From Chitinophagales bacterium (lineage in GTDB: Bacteria; Bacteroidota; Bacteroidia; Chitinophagales; JADJOU01): 64,000 nt of DNA. The stretch spans positions 1 through 64,000 of the forward strand of contig JAEUUY010000021.1 in NCBI GenBank assembly GCA_016787225.1. Direction: 5' to 3'. Of the stretch, positions 27,255-32,906 are shown piece by piece (the stretch's first letter is position 1; each line of letters opens with the position of its first letter). Under the pieces are notes generated by a model, which was given only the letters and a program-made list of their open reading frames with translations, did no database searches and was not told the DNA's origin. Position numbers and translations under genes: made by a program.

Positions 27255-27293
27255 CTGACTAGATACCATGATTATTTTTTGGCATCTAGTCAG
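27255..27293 (-). terminator. Hairpin with T-run in the rtcB 5' leader
   Basis: On the minus strand CTGACTAGATGCC pairs with GGTATCTAGTCAG (13 pairs, one G-T) across a 13-base loop and is followed directly by TTTTATTTATTTTT. It has the form of an intrinsic terminator and ends 28 bases before the rtcB ATG. It can therefore end slipin transcription or act as an attenuator controlling rtcB. Confidence 0.6.
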
Positions 27294-27315
27294 CACGTGT
27301 TCTGTAGACATTGTT

Positions 27316-27441
27316 ATACCAATAGCGGTTTTAAAATGGTCCAATCCATTTTAAAACCTTGCTATGGTAAATGCCGTAGCTGTATTTGTTTAGTGCAATG
27401 AGCCATGCGACATTGGACTATTACTAATACGCTTATGGTAT
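27316..27441. repeat. Structured interspersed repeat, copy A
   Basis: 126-bp element with terminal ATACC...GGTAT inverted ends, a perfect 13-bp hairpin (27327-27339 with 27346-27358) and a second stem TAGTGCAATG/CATTGGACTA. It resembles copy B at 48760-48888 along its whole length. It overlaps the slipin stop codon by one base, so it lies exactly at the 3' end of that gene. Confidence 0.8.
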
Positions 27442-28544
27442 TACTTTACAAATATTTCGCGCAATTGATTTAAGACATTATCCTTACCAGAGATGGTAAT
27501 TTCTCCTACTTTGTCTGCAATTTTTTCGACATATTCCATCTCTTTCAATTTCCATAAGGTAGGATTTTCTTCCATCAACTTAGCGGTATTCAACATACTT
27601 CGTACTGAAGCGGTTTCTTCTCTTCGCATGATGATGTTGGCTTGAGCCTTTTTCTCAGCTATCAAAACCTGGTTCATAATTTCACGCATCTCACCAGGTA
27701 AGATGACGTCACGAATAGCAGCTTCACTAAACTCAATGGAGAATTTTTCGGTACGAGTTTGTAATTCAGATAAAATATCGTTTCCTATGGTAGTTTTTTG
27801 AACCATTAATTCATCTATTGTCAAATTACTAATAGCTTCCCGCAAAACAATTTGAGCAGTAGCATAAATTTGCTTCTCAAATTCTTTCGAATTGGATACT
27901 GCTTTAACAGGATCATTCACCCTGTATCGTGCATAAAAGTTGATTCTCAAGGTAGCCTTATCTTTAGATAAGACTTCCTGTCCTACGATATCTAATGGTA
28001 TAAATCTGGTATCGATAGATTTGACTTCAATAGATGTAGGATTCATAAACCAGTAATAGGTTCCAGATTCTAAATTAGTCGTCAATTTGCCATCAACATA
28101 TAATAGTCCTATTTGATAATTTTCGATTGTTTTTTTTCTGATGAAATAATTCAATTGAGGATTTTCCAAGGTGGCTCTATCTAATAACTTAATCGGATTA
28201 GTATCAGAAGTGTTTAAAATGATAAATTCTGCTTTATTATTGATTTTCCAGAAAGCATAGATACCAGTTTTATAAACCTTAAAAATATTCCCATTGATTT
28301 TCACCACCATGATTTCATTTTCTTTGACTTCAAAAATGTTTAATAAACTTTTTAAGCTCAAATTTTCTATCATAATTAAAATCGGTAAGGTGGGAGTAAA
28401 TGCAAAATCTAAGGTGTTGTAAATGTATGTCTCCATATTGAATCCGAAATTCCAATATTTACCTTCTGTCAATACATTGACTAATCGGTTGTTTTTAAAT
28501 TGTAAGGCTACTTCATAAGCCTTAACTTGTGTAAAGTGTAACAT
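27441..28544 (-). CDS. Slipin (SPFH/band 7 family, stomatin-like)
   Basis: A 367-residue SPFH-domain protein. The N-terminal ~150 residues are strand-rich. The SPFH core has Asp-Thr-Arg-Phe-Ile-Pro-Leu-Asp, Leu-Arg-Ile-Asn-Phe-Tyr-Ala-Arg-Tyr-Arg-Val and Ile-Val-Leu-Arg-Glu-Ala-Ile-Ser. Then comes the signature Arg-Asp-Val-Ile-Leu-Pro-Gly-Glu-Met-Arg with a coiled-coil tail (Ala-Glu-Lys-Lys-Ala-Gln-Ala). SPFH proteins form ring- or cage-like membrane assemblies. Unlike ordinary stomatins no clear N-terminal membrane hairpin is present, so it may be soluble or peripheral. The ATG at 28544 is preferred over an upstream in-frame one at 28583. It sits between the tRNA array and rtcB on one strand, which suggests a shared RNA-repair role. 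Confidence 0.85.
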   Translation of the reverse strand: MLHFTQVKAYEVALQFKNNRLVNVLTEGKYWNFGFNMETYIYNTLDFAFTPTLPILIMIENLSLKSLLNIFEVKENEIMVVKINGNIFKVYKTGIYAFWKINNKAEFIILNTSDTNPIKLLDRATLENPQLNYFIRKKTIENYQIGLLYVDGKLTTNLESGTYYWFMNPTSIEVKSIDTRFIPLDIVGQEVLSKDKATLRINFYARYRVNDPVKAVSNSKEFEKQIYATAQIVLREAISNLTIDELMVQKTTIGNDILSELQTRTEKFSIEFSEAAIRDVILPGEMREIMNQVLIAEKKAQANIIMRREETASVRSMLNTAKLMEENPTLWKLKEMEYVEKIADKVGEITISGKDNVLNQLREIFVK

Positions 28545-28658
28545 ATAATTAAATTTAATGAGTGAAAAAAAAAGGGAATTCAATGAAGTTTTATCATCAT
28601 GATGGGTGGAAAAATAGTAGTGGTAATCTTGAATTTGAATTAGAAATTGTAAAATAAT

Positions 28659-28848
28659 CGCTTACTCAAATGTGGACTACTTAAGCTAATTTTGCTAAAC
28701 CAATTCACGATTGTCAATAAAGCGAATGAAATGTAGTAGCATTTACAAGTCAGTTAAACTAACTATTAAGTCACTACAATTCATCCACACTATAGACTGA
28801 CAAAACCCATTGAATGCCCAAGAAGGTGCTTGATTTATAGAGTAAGCG
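28659..28848 (-). ncRNA. Candidate structured RNA between tRNA array and slipin
   Basis: About 190 bases closed by a perfect 9-bp stem (28659-28667 with 28840-28848). Inside are a 6-bp stem (28671-28676 with 28784-28789) and a 12-position stem with one mismatch (28726-28737 with 28773-28784) that shares one base with it. There is no open reading frame of note and no T-loop signature, so it is not simply another tRNA. It would be co-transcribed with the tRNAs and slipin. It may be a Y-RNA-like or regulatory leader RNA. The structure was paired by eye. Confidence 0.5.
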
Positions 28849-28859
28849 GCTCTTCCTTT

Positions 28860-28924
28860 AGGTTTTTTGAACCTGATTTTACTACGTTAAGAGCGTAGCG
28901 TTCTACCACTGAACTACAACTTCC
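28860..28924 (-). tRNA. Degenerate tRNA-Lys-like (CTT), abnormal 3' part
   Basis: On the minus strand GGAAGTTG leads into a normal D arm (GTTC-AGTGGTA-GAAC) and a good anticodon arm CTACG-CTCTTAA-CGTAG reading CTT. The T arm is odd (AGG stem, 9-base A-rich loop) and no 3' acceptor strand complementary to GGAAGTT follows. The missing complement, CAATTTCC, is found just upstream at 28931-28938. Probably a relic or a rearranged tRNA. Confidence 0.45.
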
Positions 28925-28930
28925 TAATAA

Positions 28931-28997
28931 GGAAATTGACGGGATTCGAACCCGCGACATTTGATGCTATTGTTCTTACCTACTGAACTACTAAGCG
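28931..28997 (-). tRNA. Degenerate tRNA-like gene, anticodon arm shortened
   Basis: The T arm GCGGG-TTCGAAT-CCCGT and D arm GTTC-AGTAGGTAA-GAAC are clear, but the anticodon arm is reduced (GCAT-CAA-ATGT) and the 5' acceptor (about CGCTTAG) does not pair with the 3' CAATTTCC. That 3' strand pairs instead with the 5' end of the next unit, leaving a 6-base loop TTATTA. Confidence 0.45.
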
Positions 28998-28999
28998 CA

Positions 29000-29095
29000 A
29001 GACCTAGATGGGATTCGAACCCATGACTCACAGCGTGGTATCTTTGTTTTGGGACAAAGACGAACCCTTCAAATCAAGTTGAATAGTCTTAGATC
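29000..29095 (-). tRNA. Type II tRNA-like gene, anticodon unclear (CAA or CCC)
   Basis: 96 bases with acceptor GATCTAA/CTAGGTC (6 of 7 pairs), a perfect T arm ATGGG-TTCGAAT-CCCAT and a long variable arm with a CAC/GTG stem, as in Leu or Ser tRNAs. The anticodon arm can form a 7-bp stem TCTTTGT/ACAAAGA with only six loop bases (CCCAAA), or a 5-bp stem with eight. The D region is unusually long. Identity cannot be fixed. Confidence 0.45.
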
Positions 29096-29202
29096 ATACA
29101 TCTCTGCAAAATGACTACAATAGTGATATAGAAATCACCCAACAAGACTTGTTTGATATCTTGAGTGTTTTTTGTAAAATAACTATGCCAAAGAACACTT
29201 TG
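29096..29202 (-). other. tRNA-like remnant segment within the array
   Basis: Several short hairpins in tRNA order, including an anticodon-like arm GTGAT-TTCTAT-ATCAC and a hairpin AGTGTT...AACACT near the upstream edge. No consensus T loop is visible. It occupies the space of one or two tRNAs between the Phe-like unit and the type II unit, and is best read as decayed tRNA sequence. Confidence 0.35.
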
Positions 29203-29274
29203 TGGAATAGAAAAGAGTTGAACTTTTACCTCTAGCTTTTCAAACTAGCATGCACACCCGTACACTACTATTCC
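29203..29274 (-). tRNA. tRNA-Phe-like (GAA)
   Basis: Acceptor GGAATAG/CTATTCC perfect, anticodon arm CTAGT-TTGAAAA-GCTAG with anticodon GAA, T arm AAAAG-TTCAACT-CTTTT perfect. The D arm is non-standard (TGTAC-GGGT-GTGCA). Discriminator A. Confidence 0.75.
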
Positions 29275-29282
29275 TTTTCATG

Positions 29283-29353
29283 GGTGAAGCAGAGATTCGA
29301 ACTCTATCTTCCAGATTCACTGTCTGGTGCTTTTCCTTTTAAGCTAGCTTCAC
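29283..29353 (-). tRNA. tRNA-His-like (GTG)
   Basis: Acceptor GTGAAGC/GCTTCAC, D stem GCTT/AAGC, anticodon arm CCAGA-CAGTGAA-TCTGG with GTG, discriminator C as for His. The T stem is one base short or shares a base with the acceptor. The base before position 1 is U, so the usual G-1 is not encoded. Confidence 0.75.
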
Positions 29354-29355
29354 AG

Positions 29356-29429
29356 TGGAAATGGATGGATTCGAACCATCACCAAACAATTTAGAAGATT
29401 GTTATTCTATCCAATTGAACTACATTTCC
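29356..29429 (-). tRNA. tRNA-Arg (TCT)
   Basis: Full 74-base cloverleaf: acceptor GGAAATG/CATTTCC, anticodon arm ACAAT-CTTCTAA-ATTGT with TCT, T arm GATGG-TTCGAAT-CCATC, discriminator A. Confidence 0.88.
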
Positions 29430-29434
29430 TTTTG

Positions 29435-29505
29435 CACTTCGTAAGGGACTCGAACCCTTTTCTTTCGGTAGAAAACCGAATGAACTACCTATATTCTAAC
29501 GAGGC
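29435..29505 (-). tRNA. tRNA-Glu-like (TTC)
   Basis: Anticodon arm TTCGG-TTTTCTA-CCGAA with TTC, T arm AAGGG-TTCGAGT-CCCTT perfect. The acceptor GCCTCGT/ACGAAGT has one C-A mismatch and one G-U. Discriminator G. Confidence 0.75.
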
Positions 29506-29509
29506 ATGG

Positions 29510-29581
29510 CGGTCTATGACGGATTCGAACCGACGACACCTGATAGACAGTCAGATAGGATAACCTCTTCCCCAATAGACC
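29510..29581 (-). tRNA. tRNA-Asp (GTC)
   Basis: Acceptor GGTCTAT/ATAGACC perfect, anticodon loop CTGTCTA with GTC on a 6-pair stem, T loop TTCGAAT on a stem with one mismatch, discriminator G. Confidence 0.8.
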
Positions 29582-29586
29582 ATTTG

Positions 29587-29659
29587 TTATCTTGACTGGA
29601 TTCGAACCAATATTTCTAGAGTCAAAATCTAGTATGCTAACCAATTGCATTACAAGACA
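29587..29659 (-). tRNA. tRNA-Gln (TTG)
   Basis: 73 bases: acceptor TGTCTTG/CAAGATA (one G-U), D stem ATGC/GCAT, anticodon arm CTAGA-TTTTGAC-TCTAG with TTG, T arm ATTGG-TTCGAAT-CCAGT. It begins with U, which pairs with A72. Confidence 0.85.
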
Positions 29660-29711
29660 AGATCAAATTTCTATACATTTTTCTTCCCTGATTTCAGTCA
29701 GATCTATTTGG

Positions 29712-29783
29712 CGGAAACAGATGGACTCGAACCACCGACCAATAGATTAACAATCTATCGCTCTTCCTCTGAGCTATATTTCC
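29712..29783 (-). tRNA. tRNA-Asn (GTT)
   Basis: 72-base cloverleaf: acceptor GGAAATA/TGTTTCC, D stem GCTC/GAGC, anticodon arm ATAGA-TTGTTAA-TCTAT with GTT, T arm GGTGG-TTCGAGT-CCATC, discriminator G. A 52-base spacer separates it from tRNA-Gln, the longest gap in the intact part of the array. Confidence 0.9.
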
Positions 29784-29788
29784 ATTTG

Positions 29789-29859
29789 CAGGTAAAGATG
29801 GATTTGAACAATCATTTTTGGTTTTGGAGACCAATGGATTCTCATTATTCTATTTACCT
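29789..29859 (-). tRNA. tRNA-Trp-like (CCA), poor D arm
   Basis: Acceptor AGGTAAA/TTTACCT perfect, anticodon arm TTGGT-CTCCAAA-ACCAA with CCA, discriminator G. The T stem has one mismatch and the D arm (GAATAATGAGAATC) cannot form a normal stem. Confidence 0.7.
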
Positions 29860-29864
29860 ATATG

Positions 29865-29936
29865 TCCAGAAAGCAGGATTCGAACCTGCGACCTTATGCT
29901 CCCAAAGCATCTAAACAACCTCCGTTATCTTTCTGG
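29865..29936 (-). tRNA. tRNA-Pro (TGG)
   Basis: Acceptor CCAGAAA/TTTCTGG starting with C as in Pro tRNAs, anticodon loop TTTGGGA with TGG (first stem pair mismatched), T arm GCAGG-TTCGAAT-CCTGC, discriminator A. The D stem is weak. Confidence 0.78.
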
Positions 29937-29944
29937 GCTTCATG

Positions 29945-30030
29945 CGGAAGATGTAGGATTCGAACCTACGGAGCTTTTTGAACTCACATCGTTAGCAGTG
30001 ATGCACAATAATCCTCTCTGTCAATCTTCC
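29945..30030 (-). tRNA. tRNA-Ser (GCT)
   Basis: 86-base type II tRNA: acceptor GGAAGAT/ATCTTCC, anticodon loop CTGCTAA with GCT, long variable arm with a GAG/CTC stem, T arm GTAGG-TTCGAAT-CCTAC, discriminator G as in Ser. Confidence 0.85.
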
Positions 30031-30039
30031 TTCCTTTTG

Positions 30040-30112
30040 TTCTTCTAGATGGGTTTGAACCATCAACCTTCCCATTAAAAGTGGGATGCTCTACCTTTTA
30101 AGCTATAGAAGA
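30040..30112 (-). tRNA. tRNA-Lys (TTT), first gene of the array
   Basis: 73 bases: acceptor TCTTCTA/TAGAAGA perfect, D stem GCTT/GAGC, anticodon arm TCCCA-CTTTTAA-TGGGA with TTT, T arm GATGG-TTCAAAC-CCATC, discriminator A. It starts with U rather than the usual G. tRNA-Lys(UUU) is a classic target of anticodon nucleases. Confidence 0.85.
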
Positions 30113-30121
30113 TTTTATAAA

Positions 30122-30145
30122 GAGAGGAGTCGGATTACTCCTCTC
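30122..30145 (-). other. 9-bp hairpin just upstream of the tRNA array
   Basis: GAGAGGAGT pairs perfectly with ACTCCTCTC, six-base loop, 10 bases before the mature 5' end of tRNA-Lys on the minus strand. It is followed only by TTTAT, so it is more likely a processing or attenuation hairpin than a strong terminator. Confidence 0.5.
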
Positions 30146-30200
30146 CGCAGCGAGTTTTGTTTTCGTTTTGACTTTGCTATTATTTGATATTGGACAAAAA

Positions 30201-30226
30201 AAAGACACCTTATCGGAGGTGTCTTT
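30201..30226. terminator. Bidirectional terminator
   Basis: AAAGACACC (30201-30209) pairs with GGTGTCTTT (30218-30226), with A-runs before it and T-rich sequence after it on both strands. On the minus strand it lies between the promoter at 30436-30465 and the tRNA array, so it could attenuate the array. Confidence 0.7.
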
Positions 30227-30435
30227 CTTTATATAATTTACTTTCTTCAAGAAGTAAGTTTTAGTCCAAAAGACATCGTGCGGTTTTCCTCTACTCATAT
30301 TTCTAGCCCATAGCACATCCTGCTCTAAGCGATAGCTCATATGAGAGTTAGTACTAGGGTTAAATATTAGATTCATGACTTGGATTATTTTATTGGTGTT
30401 TATTTTATCTTTTTACTTTTTAAAAAATTCGAGTG

Positions 30436-30465
30436 CAAATATGAAACTATTTTTTGAATTGTCAA
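30436..30465 (-). promoter_or_regulatory. Probable promoter of the tRNA array / slipin / rtcB unit
   Basis: On the minus strand TTG (30465-30463) is separated by exactly 19 bases from CATATTTG (30443-30436), one mismatch from the TAnnTTTG consensus. It points at the tRNA array about 320 bases downstream, with the terminator at 30201-30226 and the hairpin at 30122-30145 in between. Confidence 0.6.
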
Positions 30466-30685
30466 GAGAAAAAATTTTATAAATAGAAGAAAATCAATTA
30501 ATTGTGATAAAAATATGGCATAGACTCATCCATTCTATTCGCGGAATAGTTCTGCATTTTAGATAACAGATTGAAAAACGCTAGTTTAACTTTCAATCTT
30601 ATTTTTTTGTTTCAAGGTTATTATCCATTTATTTTTGGTTTTGCATTTTAATTTTTAACATTTATTTTAATTATTGGCAATAAAA

Positions 30686-30710
30686 AAGCGTCCGATTTTG
30701 GTGGACGCTT
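30686..30710. terminator. Hairpin terminator
   Basis: AAGCGTCC (30686-30693) pairs with GGACGCTT (30703-30710), nine-base loop. An A-run precedes it, so it works best for minus-strand transcripts such as the NrfD-like gene ending at 30906. Confidence 0.65.
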
Positions 30711-30905
30711 ATCTATTTGTATTATGAAATTGAGTTTGAAATTACACCTTTATTCTAACTCTAAATAGAAATAGATATCCGTCCTTATGCGAAGCTATGC
30801 TTTCACTTTGGCGATTTGTGGGGAATCTAAAACTTTTATTCAGAGTCACGAGGTCTTTATTTATTGAAAAGCAAAGATATAGTAATTTGAATTAAGCATG
30901 GAATT

Positions 30906-31547
30906 TCAATGCAGATTTTTTTTGTTTAACCTAAATTTCTGATTAACATAATTAATAAATATTGCAATCAGTAGAAGGTTCATTGTAAAAATTATGGCTT
31001 TAAATATCCAGATTAATTCAAGTTCAAAATGATTATAAGTCCAATTAGACTGAAGAAAATCCCTGTGAAAAGAAGTCAGTATTATTATAGAACGTTCCAT
31101 AAATATTCCAAATTTGAAAAAGAATAAAAAAGCAAAAACCCAAAAATATCTTTTCCCAAAATAGTTTATTAAAAGTAGGAGAGGAAAAATGGTATTGCCA
31201 ATCTGCATAATCCAATAGAGATACCAGTATTCCCCTAAGGCACGATTGTAAAATGCGACTTGCTCGTCATAAAGAGCATACTGATCTATACCATTGAACC
31301 AATAGTGTGCAAATTCTTTCAACCAAAAAATTAGATTAATACTGGCGATTACAATCAATGCCCATCTTATAAATTGAAGACTTAAAAAACTAGCTTTATA
31401 AAATTTATTCCATTTTGAAAGCACAAAATAAATGGGTATTGCAAAAAAGGCAAAGTCTAAAAGTGATGATAAGCTATTGATTGTGTTAATAATGATATCT
31501 AAATTCACATGATAAAAATAATTTTTTTCAAAAAAAACTCTTGACAA
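30906..31547 (-). CDS. Short NrfD/ActC-like membrane protein
   Basis: A 213-residue protein with six or so membrane helices. The stretch Ala-Phe-Tyr-Asn-Arg, Tyr-Trp-Ile-Met-Gln-Ile-Gly-Asn-Thr, then Phe-Met-Glu-Arg-Ser-Ile-Ile-Ile and Ser-Phe-His-Arg-Asp-Phe-Leu recalls the C-terminal half of NrfD-family quinone-interacting subunits such as ActC of alternative complex III. Those proteins are about twice as long, and no partner cytochrome or iron-sulfur subunit is next to it. It may be an orphan half-length paralogue or a gene remnant. There is no ATG near the start; TTG at 31547 (or GTG at 31508) must serve, which lowers confidence in the 5' end. Confidence 0.55.
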   Translation of the reverse strand: MSRVFFEKNYFYHVNLDIIINTINSLSSLLDFAFFAIPIYFVLSKWNKFYKASFLSLQFIRWALIVIASINLIFWLKEFAHYWFNGIDQYALYDEQVAFYNRALGEYWYLYWIMQIGNTIFPLLLLINYFGKRYFWVFAFLFFFKFGIFMERSIIILTSFHRDFLQSNWTYNHFELELIWIFKAIIFTMNLLLIAIFINYVNQKFRLNKKNLH

Positions 31548-31570
31548 TTAAAAATAATACATTAACTTTG
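31541..31570 (+). promoter_or_regulatory. TTG-N19-TAacTTTG promoter
   Basis: TTG at 31541-31543 and TAacTTTG at 31563-31570 with exactly 19 bases between, a perfect Bacteroidota -33/-7 promoter, 30 bases before the ATG at 31601. It overlaps the presumed start of the divergent NrfD-like gene. Confidence 0.85.
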
Positions 31571-31600
31571 CATTGCAAAGCACTTTAAAAAATTAAAAAT

Positions 31601-32230
31601 ATGACACAGAATGAGCATTTGAAACAATTGACCGATATACGAGATATCATGGAAAAGTCTTCGAGATTTATATCGCTAAGTGGATTATCAGGAGTATTTG
31701 CAGGTTTTTTTGCTTTGACTGGGGCTGGAGTGTTTTACTACTATTGTCTCAATGAATTGGGCGTTGATATTTTGACTTCGAATCATACTCGACTGATAAT
31801 TCTAGATTGGAACACGGTCATATATGGTATATTAATAGCTGGCACTATTTTAATACTCTCTATAGGATGTGGAATATTTTTTACTACACGCAAGGCTAAA
31901 CGAAAAGGGTTACAAGTATGGCATCACACTACTTGGAGATTATTGGTAAATTTAGCTATTCCATTAGCTACAGGCGGTTTGTTTTGTTTACTATTACTGA
32001 AATATGGACTTTTCGCCTTAATAGGTCCGTGTACTTTGATCTTTTATGGTCTGGCCTTATTGAATGGTTCTAAATATACATTGGAAGAAGTTCGCTACCT
32101 AGGAATTTCTGAAATCATTCTTGGCTTGATATCGATGTATTTTATCGGATATGGAATTATATTTTGGGTGATTGGATTTGGAATATTGCATATTGTCTAT
32201 GGATGGTATATGTATAAGAAACATGGATAA
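31601..32230 (+). CDS. Membrane protein of a regulator-linked pair, unknown function
   Basis: A 209-residue protein with a short amphipathic N-terminus (Glu-His-Leu-Lys-Gln-Leu-Thr-Asp-Ile-Arg-Asp-Ile-Met-Glu-Lys-Ser-Ser-Arg-Phe) followed by six hydrophobic helices. The N-terminal pattern is common in Bacteroidota membrane proteins encoded next to small winged-helix regulators, and one follows here at 32334. A strong promoter is directly upstream. No catalytic motif was recognised. Confidence 0.8.
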   Translation: MTQNEHLKQLTDIRDIMEKSSRFISLSGLSGVFAGFFALTGAGVFYYYCLNELGVDILTSNHTRLIILDWNTVIYGILIAGTILILSIGCGIFFTTRKAKRKGLQVWHHTTWRLLVNLAIPLATGGLFCLLLLKYGLFALIGPCTLIFYGLALLNGSKYTLEEVRYLGISEIILGLISMYFIGYGIIFWVIGFGILHIVYGWYMYKKHG

Positions 32231-32333
32231 CATTAATTAGTAATTAAGAATTTTAAATTTTGAATAATAAGAGGATAATAAACAGATCAGACCAACTATT
32301 TAAAATTAAGAATTAAAAATTCAACATTAAAAA

Positions 32334-32627
32334 GTGAAGAATCCCATAGAAAATTTGAATAAGAACTTTGAGAATCGAATCCGCTTAGGAATCATGTCGA
32401 GTCTTATGGTCAATGATAGTATGGATTTTTTGACCTTGAAAGATATTCTAGAAGTGACTGATGGCAATCTTGCCAGTCATGCTGCGGCATTGGAGAAGAT
32501 AGGTTATATCGAGGTGACGAAAGAGTTTGTAGGCAAAAAGACGAAAACAACCTACAAGGCGACTAAAACAGGTACTAAAGAGTTTTTATTTCACTTGAAA
32601 GCGCTGGAGGATTTGATAAAAGGTTGA
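32334..32627 (+). CDS. Winged-helix transcriptional regulator (HTH_34/ArsR-like)
   Basis: A 97-residue DNA-binding protein. Helices around Asn-Arg-Ile-Arg-Leu-Gly-Ile-Met-Ser and Leu-Thr-Leu-Lys-Asp-Ile-Leu, then the recognition helix Thr-Asp-Gly-Asn-Leu-Ala-Ser-His-Ala-Ala-Ala-Leu-Glu and a wing with Lys-Thr-Lys-Thr-Thr-Tyr-Lys-Ala-Thr. This fits the transcriptional-regulator family whose genes neighbour small membrane proteins in Bacteroidota. Start is GTG at 32334. It probably controls its upstream partner and perhaps the membrane cluster that follows. Confidence 0.82.
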   Translation: MKNPIENLNKNFENRIRLGIMSSLMVNDSMDFLTLKDILEVTDGNLASHAAALEKIGYIEVTKEFVGKKTKTTYKATKTGTKEFLFHLKALEDLIKG

Positions 32628-32829
32628 TGTGAAAATGTGAAGATGAATCAATTTGAAAATGCAACAATTTGAAAATTTGAAAATGATTGTAAAGTAATAA
32701 ATGATAATATTTTGGAGAGAGATAAAGAGACAAAGTTTAAGTATAAAAATATTTTATTTAGCCTACTCTGCAACTCTCTGATGATAATGTATATAGAGAT
32801 TTAGATAAAATTCGTGAATTCGTGGCAAC

Positions 32830-32851
32830 AACCCTTCGGGGTTTTATTTTT
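32830..32851 (+). terminator. UUCG-tetraloop terminator
   Basis: AACCC-TTCG-GGGTT followed by TTATTTTT, 200 bases after the regulator stop. The 280-base gap around it is otherwise AT-rich filler with short TTTGAAAATG repeats and no gene. Confidence 0.75.
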
Positions 32852-32906
32852 GAAAATAAACTTTGAAATACAAAGTACTTTATATTAAAAATTTAAAATT
32901 AAAACA

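Larger units (their letters stand above)
30377..30905. other. Gene-free spacer with promoter and terminator
   Basis: About 530 bases of very AT-rich sequence between the tRNA array leader and the NrfD-like gene. It contains the minus-strand promoter at 30436-30465 and the terminator hairpin at 30686-30710. No convincing reading frame is seen in the rest. Confidence 0.6.

Noticed and set aside
29645-30048. Short plus-strand frames with Glu-Pro-Pro-Thr and Pro-Ala-Thr repeats
   Set aside because: They are translations of T-loops of the minus-strand tRNA array.
28860-30112. Prophage-borne tRNA cluster
   Set aside because: No integrase, capsid, terminase or other phage gene flanks the array. 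The neighbours are chromosomal-type genes.
30098-30376. 92-residue minus-strand frame in the array leader
   Set aside because: It runs through the terminator hairpin at 30201-30226 and stops inside tRNA-Lys, so coding is unlikely, although a promoter lies upstream.
32628-32906. Short TTTGAAAATG-type repeats
   Set aside because: They are low-complexity AT-rich filler similar to stretches near 3340 and 25400, without pairing or coding.
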